A stretch of 64,000 nucleotides of DNA from Cercospora beticola (lineage: Eukaryota > Ascomycota > Dothideomycetes > Mycosphaerellales > Mycosphaerellaceae), in contig NC_088942.1 in the NCBI RefSeq assembly GCF_033473495.1, positions 1,860,001-1,924,000 of the forward strand, read 5' to 3'. The position numbers and the translations under genes are program-made. A model generated the notes under the pieces. That model saw only the letters and a program-made list of their open reading frames with translations, searched no databases and was not told the origin of the DNA. Of the stretch, positions 22,301-34,130 are shown one piece after another. Within the stretch, counting starts at the first letter, position 1, and every line of letters begins with the position of its first letter.

Positions 22301-24018
22301 TCAAGTCTCGCCACATTTATTATCGCCAACAGAATGTTCGTCGCGGCTTCCTCTCCATTAGACAACTGTCTATTGCGGTAACGGATCGGTTGTAGGAAGA
22401 GGAAACACCCGACGCCCTTTGTGGGTCTGGATTACTGATACTTTCGCTTCAGGCTTGGCTTGTCTTGCAACTTCTTGCCATGTCTTCGACAGTGGATCTG
22501 CCAAGTTTTACCAAGACGCGTCTTGCTCATCTTTATCCCGCGCGTGCAGCATCTCCAACTCCCAAACCGGCGAGGTGACAGTTTGTGGACTGGCAGCTTC
22601 GAGAGCTGCTCACGGCGGATTCCGGTGTCGGTTGCTGGTCGTTGTACCGCGACAACGAATATCGTGTGTATGGCCTTTTCATCCCTCACGAAGTGCACGA
22701 CGTCGACTGGAGACATGGAGTCTCTGCGATCCCCACTGACGTAGGACATATTCTGCTCCGCGGACTGGATTGATGAACCAAGATTTGTACTACCGTATGA
22801 TCAAGCAGTGTGACGGCATCACCACTCGGCAACACGACTTTTCTCGTTCCAAGCGACGAGCAGAACCCCCCAAGGCCCTTTGCGGCTCTTGTGGCCGCGG
22901 AGCTGGACGTTGCGACACAGCATTCTCCATTTTGAGAGCGGATCAACATCGACGAGTGAACAAATTTTCCCGCTCCCTAACAGGCTCCTCGGCATGCAAG
23001 GACGCCGCACCAAGCAATAGGATCGCAAAGTTCGTATAGCTAGGTGCTACACACGCGAGTACGAACTACGCCGCAGTGCTTGGATGCTTTCAGAGTTTGG
23101 GACTTTCGAAGCTGCCTAGAAATGTCCGTTCAACGCGTGGCTTCCACTGCATGCGACGCGGCAAGTCTTGTTCTGCTTGACATGAGAAAGTCAAGATCTT
23201 GTCTTGCGACATACGTGTAGTCCGCGGGACGCATGATACGAAGTCTTGGTGCCAATCGCCAAGTGTGATGCGCAAGTAACCCTCGTCTGGGGATTCCAGT
23301 ATGATTACTGGTCTCATGACGTGAGACGAGCGGTCACGACTGGGAAGTACTGTAGAGCCAAGGTAGGGTGTTATGCTGCTCTCCAGAATAGCAGCTGAGC
23401 AGACCGCGCCCAATCGAGGGCTATCGCTACGCGATCCGCGACACAAGACAAGCGAAAGGAAATATGTTCTAAACCAGCACGGAGCACAAACAATGTCGTA
23501 AAACAAGGAAAGGAGAATGCTCTCTGGCTTCAGCACCAATATTTCTCTCTTTCTCTCTCTTATATTCCTATCAACACAAAATCCCAAGAAGCTGCAAAAT
23601 TCGCTCCTCAACGGATCGCTGATTCCCTTTTCAAAAAACAACACCCATTTTCCTCAAAGCCCCTTTGCCCATGCCGACTCCATTATAACGCCATGCCCGG
23701 AATGCATGTTATCGCTAACACCAAATAACGACTGCTGCCGCCTCGCGGCCACCCTTCAAAACGAAGCTAGAATAATCTTTGAAACAATGACGGCTGCAAA
23801 AAGCACAAGAAACAAGAACGCTCAGAGCTGCTAACAAAGTAAATAGAACAGAGAACGACCGTTGATCGTGATGACGATGACGATGATGCCTGCCTGGCTG
23901 GCTGCTGCCCCCAAAACAACCTTTTCCGCGCCAGGCTTTTCGTGACAGGAACGCTCAAAATTCCAAATGCAAACACACGCGGGTTTTAATTCTCAGACAA
24001 CGTGGCAACTCCATCGTC
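19324..24018. other. 4.7-kb region without a convincing gene, upstream of Pac2 and downstream of Kar9
   Basis: Many short frames occur on both strands, none with a recognisable domain. The longest (minus, ATG at 21856 down to 21299) codes for about 185 residues with scattered Cys; another lies at 23090-23644 (minus) but lacks an ATG near its start. The leftmost 1-2 kb is probably promoter and long 5' leader of the Pac2 gene. The right end, AT-richer near 23500-23830, should hold the 3' UTR of the Kar9 gene. Base composition is similar to the flanks, and I see no transposon ends or RIP-like AT blocks. Confidence 0.45.
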
Positions 24019-27000
24019 CTAAGGCCTCCACTTCGGTCGCGAAGCCCCTTGCGAAGCATCCCGTTCTCCTAATCGGCTGCGCATCATACTACTGCGTCTG
24101 CCAGCTTGGCTTTGTCTCCCATTGACAGCTAATGCGCTCGGAGACCGTCTATTGTGGTGTGCCGGGGCTTCACTATCAGCTTCGTTCCCGCTGACGGGAT
24201 CTTCCGTCCTCGCGGGCATCATGCTTGATCGTCGACCACTTGCTAATCGACTTCCAGGTCTCAGGTTCGGCGCTGAAGCTTTGGCTGACAAGCCATTTCT
24301 TGTGCTAGAGCCAGGAGCTGGGACGGATGCAGCGAGTTTCGATGGCGTTTCGCTTCGGACTGGGAGACTGGATTTGCGGGCTCGACCGGTAGCTAGACTT
24401 GTTGCTGGTCGTGGGAGGGTTGAGGCTGGGCCGCTTACTGTCCTTGAACTGCTCGCGGAAGCAGGAGTTCGAAGGAGAGCTGGGACAGGAGGAACATAGG
24501 TGCCAGACCGAAGGTAGTTGACCTTGGGGGTTACGGGTGTTTTTGCATATTTGCTAGGCTCGTATGCACTGAGAGGCGCAAAGCCTTTGTCTTCGAGCTT
24601 CGCTGCAGCCACGAATCGGGGCTTGTTACTCGAGGGGGTATGGTCAGGTCTGCTCGGCCAGGCGACCTTCTTCGATGGCGTTCCAAGAGGTAAGGACGAT
24701 GCCCGCTGCGATGAGTGCATGTCCGATAAGGATTTCTTGGGAAGCAGGCTTCTTCGAGGGAGCGATGATGGCGTCAGTGTGAGCCTGCTAACCGACTCTT
24801 TACTGCTGCTGCCGCTTCGGACTTTGATGTTTGTCAACGACGTGGGCGTTCGTGACCCAAAGCTCCCTTTCCGGCTGTTGCCAACGACACTGCTTGCGGG
24901 TGAGCTGCCAGGTGTGGCAACACCAAGACTGCTCCCCAAAGAGCGCTCCGTGGAGATGACGGTCAAGACAGAGTCTCGCAATTGTTGATCCTGTTGTTCA
25001 ACATTTGCCAAGTCATCCTTGACTTCGAGTACTACAGCATCCATATCCTTGACTGCATCTTGCAAAGACGCCCATCTTTGCTTCATGTCACTCTGAAGGC
25101 GAAGAATTTCGCCATTGACTGTGAGTCGATCTGTTACGCCTCGGTCGATGATGGCGAGCACCCGCTCAATAGCAGGACCATAGTGCCTCTTCTTCTGGTC
25201 ATAATTATCAATCTTCGTCTTCATTGCTGAAGGGTTGATATGCTGCTCGTCCATTTCGATAGCAGTGCCGAGTTTTTGCAGACTTCGACTGATGGACTCG
25301 CACATCTTGAGAGCTTGCCGACCGGCGTTGCGGAAAACGATCACCCAGCGATCTTCTCCAAGCTCGCGACGTAGCGACTCTGCATCAGCTTCGAGTTGCT
25401 GCCATTGAGATTCTAATTGCTCTCGTCGTTGATCAATGTCCATGCAAGCGCTGGGGAAGACTGTGTTGCCTCGCGCACTGAATGACGATAGTCGCATTGG
25501 GAGGAAGTCCAGGTTGGCTCGTAGTGGTTGCATTCTTGCAAATAGCGCGAGAAGACTGGAGTCCTCTTTGTCTACCACATGAGCGGGCTGTGAAGGTGGT
25601 GTCAGGGGCATGCCGTCCGCGAATGGCGCTGTCAGGCTGAACCTGTTCTGCTGCATGCGACTGCCTCCAGGTTGCTCTTCCACGATGGTCTCCAGCTCGC
25701 TGATATCGATGCTGTCCTTCGAAGATAGAACACTCTCGGATCCCTGGTGGCGCTTTTCTTCCATCTCGAACACCAGTCGTTGGAGGTCTTGCATTTCTTC
25801 CGAGATCTCTCCCAGCACTCTGTCCCAAATATCTTGCCATTCCATCGCAAGTTTGACTTGGTCTTTGATGCCTTTCAGAGTAACCTTAATCTGTTTCCAA
25901 CGGGTGACAATGTGCTCCATTTGTTCAACGCTCGTCTCAATGTCCTTGGCTGTAAGCTGATGCACATCTTCTCGTGTCTGCAGTCGCTCGATCGAGAGGA
26001 TGTACACCTCGACCAGATGTTGAAATCTGCCAATTGCTTTATCAACATCGTCGATGCCTTCCCTGCCGCCTGCTGCTGCCCATTCCACATCATCTTCTGC
26101 GTTCAGCCCTTCCAGTGCATCATTCGCTTTCGCAATCCAAAGCCGAATCTGCTCATACGCATCCGACAAGGCTTTGGCAGCTTCTGTAGCCGATGGAAGT
26201 GCAGATATCCTCTTTGCGAGTGAGTCGGCATCCGGCAGTCGCATAGACGTCAGCTGCGCAAGTTGTCCCGTGAAGCTATTGCGTCCCAGCGTATAGACCG
26301 AGCCTGCCCTCGAAAGACTCGGCCTGGATAATGATCCATTGCTGGCCCTTCTCTCTGGTGTGTCCGCACTTCCAGCGCCTGCCTGCCAGTTTCCAAAGTC
26401 CAAGTTCCCGCTCGTGATCGGACTGGCAGTATTTCCATTCGTGTCCAATGCTTCTCGCGAAGCCATCCTACTCGGTGTGCTCGGCGGCTCAGGAAGCGGT
26501 TTATCTGTGTTCGGCGCCATCTCTCCACCATTCGCACCACTCGCAGACGCGCCCGTCGTTCTCGGACCAGGACTTAGCGGCTCTTTCGTCCTAGAACACA
26601 GCCTCGCCTTTCCCACATCCGGCATGCGATACTTGTGATTATCCACCAAGCTCGCCTCCAACCGTAAATGTTCGTCGATGCCCGCTTCGTCGTCGTCGGT
26701 CGTGTTTTCGGCCACAAGGGCGTCTGAGATGTCGATTACAGAGCTCGCGTAAGCTGAGGTCGCGTATGCACTCGGCGCATCCAGGTCCGCGTTCCCATTG
26801 GCATCGGACTCGATGGCACTGAGCTCGCTCGCCTCATTGTCTGTCAGCACCGGACCACCGCTGAGCCGCACTCCACCTCCCACGGGCATGTTACTGCTGC
26901 GACTCCACTCCGTCCCCCGTCGTCGGATGTCGACGTCTCGTTCGCGTGCGCGGTGCAGGCGTTCGAGTTCCTCGAGCTGAGCTTCGGGGATCCTTCCAAT

Positions 27001-27300
27001 GCTCGATTTGCTGCTGCGACGAGAGGTTATGCTTTCGCCGCTGCGACTCCGGTGCAGGCGCTGTAGTCGTGCTTCCAGGCCTGGCGAGAGGCGTTTCCCA
27101 GCGCGATGGGCCTTGATCTCCAGCCAGCGATGGCGTTGTTCTTCCTTGAGGATCTGGCGGCCGATCTGCTGGCGGTGCTCATCGGCGGGATCCAGGTGAG
27201 CGGCCTCCGTCCGGCTGGGGTCCGTTGCGATGGCGGTGGCGGGCGCTGACGTCGACCAGTGCGGTGGACGAGTAGGGTGATGCCTGTCGTGGGCGGCCAT
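24019..27300 (-). CDS. KAR9: Kar9-like karyogamy / spindle-positioning protein
   Basis: Single exon, 1093 residues. Kar9 links the plus-end protein Bim1/EB1 to myosin V so that cytoplasmic microtubules are pulled along actin cables, which orients the spindle. The N-terminal 330 residues are disordered and Ser/Arg-rich. The helical Kar9 core spans roughly residues 340-790, with SATEAAKALSDAYEQIRLW, ALEGLNAEDDVEWAAAGG, LEWMDEQ-like helices and IVFRNAGRQALKMCESISRS, including the fungal signature for this family. The C-terminus is basic and Ser/Pro-rich, as needed for microtubule contact. It contains candidate EB1-binding SxLP/SxIP-like sites such as SSLPRRSLLPKK. Family assignment is by recognition of the core; the length is larger than yeast Kar9 (about 640), as seen in filamentous fungi. 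Confidence 0.8.
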   Translation of the reverse strand: MAAHDRHHPTRPPHWSTSAPATAIATDPSRTEAAHLDPADEHRQQIGRQILKEEQRHRWLEIKAHRAGKRLSPGLEARLQRLHRSRSGESITSRRSSKSSIGRIPEAQLEELERLHRARERDVDIRRRGTEWSRSSNMPVGGGVRLSGGPVLTDNEASELSAIESDANGNADLDAPSAYATSAYASSVIDISDALVAENTTDDDEAGIDEHLRLEASLVDNHKYRMPDVGKARLCSRTKEPLSPGPRTTGASASGANGGEMAPNTDKPLPEPPSTPSRMASREALDTNGNTASPITSGNLDFGNWQAGAGSADTPERRASNGSLSRPSLSRAGSVYTLGRNSFTGQLAQLTSMRLPDADSLAKRISALPSATEAAKALSDAYEQIRLWIAKANDALEGLNAEDDVEWAAAGGREGIDDVDKAIGRFQHLVEVYILSIERLQTREDVHQLTAKDIETSVEQMEHIVTRWKQIKVTLKGIKDQVKLAMEWQDIWDRVLGEISEEMQDLQRLVFEMEEKRHQGSESVLSSKDSIDISELETIVEEQPGGSRMQQNRFSLTAPFADGMPLTPPSQPAHVVDKEDSSLLALFARMQPLRANLDFLPMRLSSFSARGNTVFPSACMDIDQRREQLESQWQQLEADAESLRRELGEDRWVIVFRNAGRQALKMCESISRSLQKLGTAIEMDEQHINPSAMKTKIDNYDQKKRHYGPAIERVLAIIDRGVTDRLTVNGEILRLQSDMKQRWASLQDAVKDMDAVVLEVKDDLANVEQQDQQLRDSVLTVISTERSLGSSLGVATPGSSPASSVVGNSRKGSFGSRTPTSLTNIKVRSGSSSKESVSRLTLTPSSLPRRSLLPKKSLSDMHSSQRASSLPLGTPSKKVAWPSRPDHTPSSNKPRFVAAAKLEDKGFAPLSAYEPSKYAKTPVTPKVNYLRSGTYVPPVPALLRTPASASSSRTVSGPASTLPRPATSLATGRARKSSLPVRSETPSKLAASVPAPGSSTRNGLSAKASAPNLRPGSRLASGRRSSMMPARTEDPVSGNEADSEAPAHHNRRSPSALAVNGRQSQAGRRSSMMRSRLGERDASQGASRPKWRP

Positions 27301-29309
27301 TATGCGCTGGCTGTATACCGCCCCGCGCTAGGAGCTGGACTGGCTGCGTCTGGTCGGGCAAACGCGACGGGAGCTGCAGTAGTCGCGTTTGACGTGCATG
27401 TAAACAATCGACCACAACACTGGCCGACTGCGCTAGTTTGCTCGTGTTCACTGCTTGTGACACCAAGAGGAGGAGGGCGACGAGGTGGCCAGCAGCTCTG
27501 CTCTACGCCATGATCCACGTCGACCAACGTCTGTCCCGTCTGCTGTCCCTCCCTACCTCTCTTCTCTGGCCGTCTCCGCAGCCGCTGTGTGTCTCTGACG
27601 CCGGTTCCAGGAGAGTCGCGCAGTCATCCAGCCATCGGCCATGCACGCGTCGCACCAGCTCCGTCGCTCCTCCAGACATCCGACAGCTGCGCGTATATGG
27701 CTGGGTGAAGGCAGGCCAGGAACAACGGGCGAGAGTCCAGTAGTGTGGCGTTCTGCGGCTCTCCGTGCCTGTCGCTGTCTCACCTCATTCGCCAAAACAT
27801 GCCCGCCAGTGCGTCAAAGCCTCAGGGATTCCAGATCGGTTCACGAGCCTAATGGATCATCCCAGCAGCATTCCCGACCTTTGCTATGTTCAAATTCGCC
27901 GATCGTTTAGGGAAACCCGGCTTCTATTCACTAAAAATTCACAATATGCAATACTCAGACTGATGAACAATTACACAAGTGTTCAACATCGATCGCGTGG
28001 AATCTTTCAATCACCTTTCCAACTCCAACTCAAGCAGAACGGAACCCACCCCAACATCTTTTTTAACCTTTCTCCATCCGACCACAAAACCTAGCACGCC
28101 GGAACAACACTTCCACACATCCTTCCCAAGGTCCCTCAATCCGACCTTACGACGCGGACTAAATATATTAAACTCTCCGTCCCATCACGGAACTGCTGAC
28201 CGATGGTATAAAGTATCGTATAGTTTGCGTTCTCCTTGCTGCCCAAAAGCACTAGATCTCTTTCTTCGCAGGACATGTTCACGGTTTGTTCCTACCAAAC
28301 ATTCATCGTGGCAGTTGTTGCTAGCCACTGGCTTTTTGCAACGTCCTGCAACTGCGTTGAATTGCTTGCAGGTAAATTGACCGTTTTGTCGCGTGGCGGG
28401 AACTTCGGAGGCGTTGACGATATACTCTCGGAGTTTATGAGTCTATTGGCGGGATCTGCTGGTTTCTTGTGAAGTCAGGAGTGTGTCAGTGAGATATGCT
28501 CTCGAACCTACGAAGCTTGCCAGGATTTCACGATGCTGTTCACGAAGTAATTCGCAGCTTGTGGCAAGGATATGAGAACTGGACTGCACTGTTTCACAAG
28601 CTGCCTCGGACTCTCGTAGCAAGCTCGAGGAGCACGTGAAGCCACTGCACTATACAAAAAAGGCAAAATAAAGTAGCACGCAAAGATGGTCATCTCAGTA
28701 GAACGCAGCCTTCATATGAAAAATGACTATCTTCTACGAAAAGAGGAAAAGGCTAAGAGGAAATAAAAGAAACCCAAAGGCCGTCGTAGGCGCTTCGCAA
28801 AATTCCCCAAAAGTTCCAATGCTGCTTGCAGCTTTCGCGCACACTTTCATCTCACTATGCTCTTTGCCCATCAATTACAAGGAAATGTTCTTCTTGGCTG
28901 CAGCTGCTCTCTGCCCATTACGGGTCTTATGAAAAAGGGGGTATCAATCTTCTCTTCTCCAGCCAAAACCATTCAATCACCGGCCGTCCAAGCCAAACAA
29001 ATGCTACGACATAGCTTCCTTCCGTTCGCTCTCCGTCCGCCATCCCGCGGCTGCCCATGTCGGGTATGTACAATGCTCTCTTCTTCTTCTTCTTCTCCTG
29101 AAAGGACTGTCTCTCACAACACAGGGCACTCAACTTCACTGAAGCGATTCCTATCTCTCCAGAATGGTGCCCAAGCGTCGACGTCCAAAGGTGTCAGACA
29201 TGGTCGAAGAAGGGCGGATGACGACGGCCTCGCGTCGCTTCTTCCGCTTCCAACTCGGATCGGACTCGCCGCGCCTGTGATTCCAAGATGTATTCTCCGT
29301 GCTGACTTC
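27301..29309. other. 2-kb intergenic region
   Basis: The upstream region of the Kar9 gene and the downstream flank of the next minus-strand gene. AT-richer with A/T runs near 27900-28200. Only short frames without domains are present. Confidence 0.4.
29078..29097. repeat. CTT/TTC microsatellite
   Basis: About six perfect TTC units in non-coding sequence, downstream of the minus-strand gene ending at 29310. Confidence 0.7.
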
Positions 29310-31133
29310 CTACGTCGGCACAGCATTCTCTTTATCATCCTCGCCACCCAGTACTTGCTTCGACACTGATGCCATCTTCTCGCGCAGGTCCATTGTTGAC
29401 AGCAGGTCCTTTGCGGGAGCTGGAGGCTGGACTTCAGATCGGTCAAAAGAGTCCTTGATTCCAGAATCGACGGGCCCGGGTTTGGGAAGGTCACCGCTAG
29501 CATCGACATCATCGCTGGCAACGTCGATTCTGAGCTCTGGCGGTTTCGTCTCCCGGTGCTTTTGATTCCTGGCCTCTTCCCTCCACTCCTCTGTCAACTC
29601 TGTCCGCACCCCTTGACACCACTTGAAGATGGCTGCGTCGAAGATCCGCCACGTCTCTTCGTCTTTCTCCTGCGCAATGTCCAGAGCCGGAATCTCTATT
29701 TTTGTCTCCCATCGGATTTCACCCGCTTTGGCCCAAAATTTTAGGTTTTCTGCGACTCGGTACGGCTTGCTCACATCCGTGTGGAATGTCTTGATCACAT
29801 CAAATTTCCGTTTTGATTTCGCCACGCACGCATTGTGGAGTTTCACCAGGCGAACGCCATCTTGGAAGGCTTTCAGGAACTCGGTCGGCATTTTCTGATC
29901 GGGCGACGATTCGGGCCATTCAGGCAATGCCGGTTCGTCCTTATCGAAAGATTTGATGAACAGCCACTCTCGTTGCCTCTCTTTGCCTGTCCAGTCACCT
30001 TCTCGCCAGACCATGGCTTCACGCTCTGCAGCTTCTTCTTGCTCTGCAGTTTCTTCGGCCTTGATCAGCTTGTCGATGGACTCAATCCAGCAAATGATTT
30101 CCAGTAGCTCCAACTCGCGAATGCCGCCTCTGAAATTGCGACTGGCCATGCGCTTTAGAGTGTCCAGAGTATTATAAAGATCCTTTCGTAATTCACGCTC
30201 CGGTTTGAGGGCGAAAAGCTTTTGCGGGTTGACATGTGAAGTGTAGTAGTTCTTTGCGGCTCGTATAGCCAATGTGATGATGTCGAGAATGTGCAGACCT
30301 TGAATCTCGTGATAGGCACTGCTAGCAGTGGCAGCAGCAGTGTCCGCCGAAGCTGGCTTGTTTTGCGATTCCTCTAACGCTTTGCATGCGTCCTGTAAAG
30401 CCTCCTTCAATTCGCGGCGCAAAACAGGCATGTCTGGGAGTGGCTCGGTGACTTCGGGCTTGACTTTGTAGGTGCTGACTGTGGGTGGCAGCATCGTTGG
30501 GTCACTCGGATCCCAGAGCTCTCCAAATTCGGCTTCAGTCGGACTTTCGGAAATCGAAAGATCCAAGCCAGAGTCCGAGGCGGCATACGACGATGCATAG
30601 CTATCGTCGAGATACACGTTGGCGCGATCCAACTCGCTGCCGCTCATCGATCTCATGCTGGCCTCGATATTTGAGGGCTCATTAAGCCCACCCATCTCTC
30701 GACCCTTCCGCAAGAATCCCTTCTTCTTTCGATCATCCTCTCTGGCCAATTGAGCTCCCTTGCCGTCCAGCAAGCCAGTTCGGGCGAAGTAGTACTGCAT
30801 GTGAGCAATGCTACCCAGGCTCATGACACTGTCCCGATTCTTCGCGCTGTCGGCAGACACGGTGCCCTGTGGGCGGATGTAGCCCCTCCTCCGCACCACT
30901 GTGGCACTGCCATCACTCAGGCGGGAATTTCTTGATCGACTGGAGATGGAGAGCTGTGACTCGCAGCCCTCGCCGCCGCTGATGGAGCTGGCCGGCGTGG
31001 ACACGGATCGCTCCGACTTGGGCACAGCATCGATGCTTAGTGAGGCATCGACGGAGGGCGAAGGTGACGACGAGCGGGAGGCAGGCGAAGTGGCATTCGA
31101 GACGGGCGATGTCTCAGCAGCAGTGGCTGCCAT
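29310..31133 (-). CDS. conserved fungal protein of unknown function
   Basis: Single exon, 607 residues. The N-terminal 140 residues are Ser/Pro-rich and disordered, apart from short motifs of a conserved kind (RRRGYIRPQGTVS; SIAHMQYYFARTGLLDGKG; KKKGFLRKG). A second half of about 380 residues is predicted helical: PVLRRELKEALQDACKALEE, IQGLHILDIITLAIRAAKNY, FRGGIRELELLEIICWIESI, FIKSFDKDEPALPEWP and ETWRIFDAAIFKWCQGVRTE. The C-terminus ends EDDKENAVPT. There is no signal peptide, membrane segment or catalytic motif. The balanced helical domain and the clean long frame show it is real. The motif style (phospho-Ser-rich N-terminus plus helical C-terminus) suggests a cytosolic regulatory or scaffold role; that is inference. 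Confidence 0.8.
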   Translation of the reverse strand: MAATAAETSPVSNATSPASRSSSPSPSVDASLSIDAVPKSERSVSTPASSISGGEGCESQLSISSRSRNSRLSDGSATVVRRRGYIRPQGTVSADSAKNRDSVMSLGSIAHMQYYFARTGLLDGKGAQLAREDDRKKKGFLRKGREMGGLNEPSNIEASMRSMSGSELDRANVYLDDSYASSYAASDSGLDLSISESPTEAEFGELWDPSDPTMLPPTVSTYKVKPEVTEPLPDMPVLRRELKEALQDACKALEESQNKPASADTAAATASSAYHEIQGLHILDIITLAIRAAKNYYTSHVNPQKLFALKPERELRKDLYNTLDTLKRMASRNFRGGIRELELLEIICWIESIDKLIKAEETAEQEEAAEREAMVWREGDWTGKERQREWLFIKSFDKDEPALPEWPESSPDQKMPTEFLKAFQDGVRLVKLHNACVAKSKRKFDVIKTFHTDVSKPYRVAENLKFWAKAGEIRWETKIEIPALDIAQEKDEETWRIFDAAIFKWCQGVRTELTEEWREEARNQKHRETKPPELRIDVASDDVDASGDLPKPGPVDSGIKDSFDRSEVQPPAPAKDLLSTMDLREKMASVSKQVLGGEDDKENAVPT

Positions 31134-32525
31134 TGTCGCCGTTGGGGGAGGTCAGGTGGTGGGACAGCGTGGCCAGCCTCGTCGACGTGTCCAGTCAATG
31201 GCGAGAGTGGGTGTTGTGCAGAGGACGTGGATGCGGCAGTGAATCGGCGCAGGGCTATCCCCGTGCTGCCAGGCCCCTGTCGACGCCTATTCTTGGTGTA
31301 CGTACGGAAGATTCTGCTGCTGTCAGCTGGTGGTCCCGTCACGACAAGTCACTCGGACAGCGCAGAGCAGCGGCATGTCACACGCCCGGCGGTCGTTTGG
31401 GCGTTGGTTGCTGTGCAGCGGCGGAAGGGGGGATCGACATGAACTCTACTTCTGAAACTTTGTCGTGATGCTAGCCTCGGCGCGTTGCGCTGCTCGAGCA
31501 CGCGTGCCCGCCAGGGTCTGCCTCTTTCGCGAACCGCACGCGTTGTCACCTTCTGTCTTCCTCGTCCTGCTCTTCCAACGTCTCGAGCAGGGCAACATCT
31601 CACAGTGCACTCACAGTCGACAGCGACACCTCCATTGCGTCGCCGACAAAGCCACAAATAGCAGCTGGCAATAGTCCGTCGCCATCCCGGACAGCCCTAT
31701 GAGACGCATGGCCGAAATGGCCGACATTTGGAAAAAGTCCAGAAGCCTACACCCCTGCGCCTGAGAAATGAGACGGGAAAGTGACCTCACTCGTCGATCG
31801 GAGCATGACACGCTCGCAGCACTCGTGCCAGTGAATTACTCGCACCGTCGACATCATCTTCACGCACCCCACGCCTGCCTTCCACCGCTCATGAGTCGCT
31901 CCTGGCCAGACACGACGACGATGCACCAGCCTCAACCGTCATCCTCACATACTGCGCAGAGTGGCTTTCGCGAAGCCCAAAAACAGCGATTCGTGTACTA
32001 ACGTTTCGCAAAGCAATGAAGGGGAGCCAGCCCACATGCATATTGCAGACGGTCAGCTTGGTGGCTCCACAGCCCGTTTCTTCTTCAGAAAGACGTAAGG
32101 TTATGCGGAATGCGGATCACTTCATGTCGTTGGAGTCTCCACTTTTCTTCGATGGGTCAAATGAAGCTTAGACGAGTGCGAACGGCAAAACGGCGACCGT
32201 TCTCACCTTTGCGCCACATCGCGATACACGCTTGGATCGGACGCATCATCTTCAACAACGTCTGTGGCGGTGTCAACGGCCCCAGCGCACATGGCAACGT
32301 CCTCTCGACAACCAGCAGCATTCGTCAGCTGTTCGCTTCATGTTAAACGCTCACACAGCCATTTTCTGTCCTCTCCAGCACTCAATGGCTAACAACACGA
32401 GCTGATGGCTGCCACGCAGAGCACTGTAGACATTAAAACAACACATGTAGGTTGTCAACAATCTTCTCATCAGCACCAAAACACGAGCCTTGTCTACCAC
32501 AGGAGCAACTGTACAGTCTGGCACC
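31134..32525. other. divergent intergenic region
   Basis: 1.4 kb between the 29310-31133 gene (-) and the metalloprotease (+). It must hold both promoters. No other gene is supported. Confidence 0.4.
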
Positions 32526-33715
32526 ATGAAGTTCTCCACTTACATTCTCCCTGCTTGCATTGCACTTCTCTCCTCCGCACAAGAATTAAAGACCGTCCAA
32601 GCAGAAACTCTGCCCACCAGCGCCGTTCACAGAAAGGCAACATCGACAGCAAAAGCGCAACCAGAAGTCTTGGAAGAGACCGCCTCGACAAGCACAATAG
32701 CAAAAGCTCCCGCTCAGACCAGTTCAAAAAGCAGTCCTTCGTCCTCTCCGCCCAGCCCAGCCAAGAACAACCTCAAAGATGATCCATACACCCGCTGCGC
32801 CACTCAACCTGATGCAAACCAACGCACTCTCCTCGACAGAGTACCATCCCAGCGAAACTACACATACAAAGCCGAGCGCCAAATCGACGTATACATCCAT
32901 GTAGTGACCACCGAATCCAAACGCGACACTTACACCGAAAGCATGATCGAGGACCAACTGACTGTCATGAACGACGCCTACTCTTCAATGGGCTTCACCT
33001 TCAACCTCGCTGGCTCTGACTTCACCGTTCAAGATGACTGGGCCGCAGCATCAGCCGGAGGCGACGAAGAAAGCCAAATGAAAGAAGCCCTCCACATGGG
33101 CTCCTACGCCGATCTAAACTTGTACTTCCTCTCCGATTTGGGCGACGGGCTCTTAGGTTTTTGTTACTTCCCAACAGAATCTCCTTCGCGACAAACGAGA
33201 GTTCTTGATGGATGCATCAATCTTGCAGCTTCGCTGCCAGGAGCTGAAGCGACGAATTATAATATGGGACTTACAGCTGTGCATGAAGTGGGACATGTAA
33301 GTTTTTCTTTCTTTCCCTCCCAACAAACACCACTTCCTCCTACCTTGATGTTCGAAGCTCACAAGAAACTAACACATCCTGCAACAGTGGTTCGGCCTCT
33401 ACCACGTCTTCGACGGCAACTCCTGCACCGGAAGCGGGGACTTCGTCTCTGACACTCCCGTCCAAAGTCAAGCTACATTCGGATGTCCCAGCAAACAAGA
33501 TAGTTGTCCAGATCGTAAGTTCACTCTCCCTCCACCTCTCTCTTTCCCTCCCAAGAAAGACACCGGATCATTCTAACACAACTCCTCCAGAACCCGGCGA
33601 CGATTCCATTCACAATTACATGGATTACAGCTACGATCAATGTTTGTACGAATTCACTGATGGGCAGGCACAACGGGCGCGGGCTTTATATGATGAGTAT
33701 AGAGCGGGGAATTGA
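32526..33715 (+). CDS. secreted M43-type (pappalysin-like) zinc metalloprotease
   Basis: Three exons, 32526..33296, 33388..33514, 33591..33715; 340 residues. Introns are GTAAGT...CAACAG (phase 0) and GTAAGT...CTCCAG (phase 1). A signal peptide ([19 protein letters not shown]) is followed by a Ser/Thr/Lys-rich propeptide to about residue 85. The catalytic domain starts near YTRCATQPD. The zinc site is split by intron 1: HEVGH at the end of exon 1 joins WFGLYHVF of exon 2 to give HExxHxxGLxH, the metzincin signature. The Met-turn is [10 protein letters not shown]. Cysteines in [24 protein letters not shown] and YDQC are placed for disulphides. Fungal M43 enzymes are extracellular endopeptidases; the substrate cannot be told. 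The gene is complete. Confidence 0.88.
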
Positions 33716-34130
33716 TCGATACCAGTAAAGAGCGGGAATGGATTGCGAGGATTCAAGATAGAGGTGACGAGGTTTACGAGTTTATGATGAGACGATGCAA
33801 CATGAGGTTTAATGGTTGGTGGCATTGGTGGTGGGTACGGTCGTTTGAACATTTATCGGAGTTTCAGAATATACATATTGATGTATTAACATTATTTGGT
33901 TGTTTTTTGCTCTTGTTCTGCCGCGGTCTCCTGAACGAGTACTGCGCTTCCGCGCGCGCGCTGCTCATATCATAAGGAAAAGAGTGATTCGTGAAACTGA
34001 CAGCTCAGTAAATCCGCTTCCGCTCGGCACTTTCGCAGCTCATTCGAGAACGATTCCGGTGAAGCCAGTCCACCCGGCAGAACGCGACGAGTTCTCTGCT
34101 TTCGGCTCCCGGTACAGGTGAGTTTGCCTC
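33716..34130. other. convergent intergenic region
   Basis: 3' flanks of the metalloprotease (+) and the RecQ gene (-). An AT-rich block near 33860-33910 fits polyadenylation sequence. No gene seen. Confidence 0.45.

Noticed and set aside
24122..24988. Plus-strand frames of 125-156 codons inside the Kar9 gene.
   Set aside because: Antisense shadows; the Kar9 frame is unbroken over 1093 codons and has recognisable domains.
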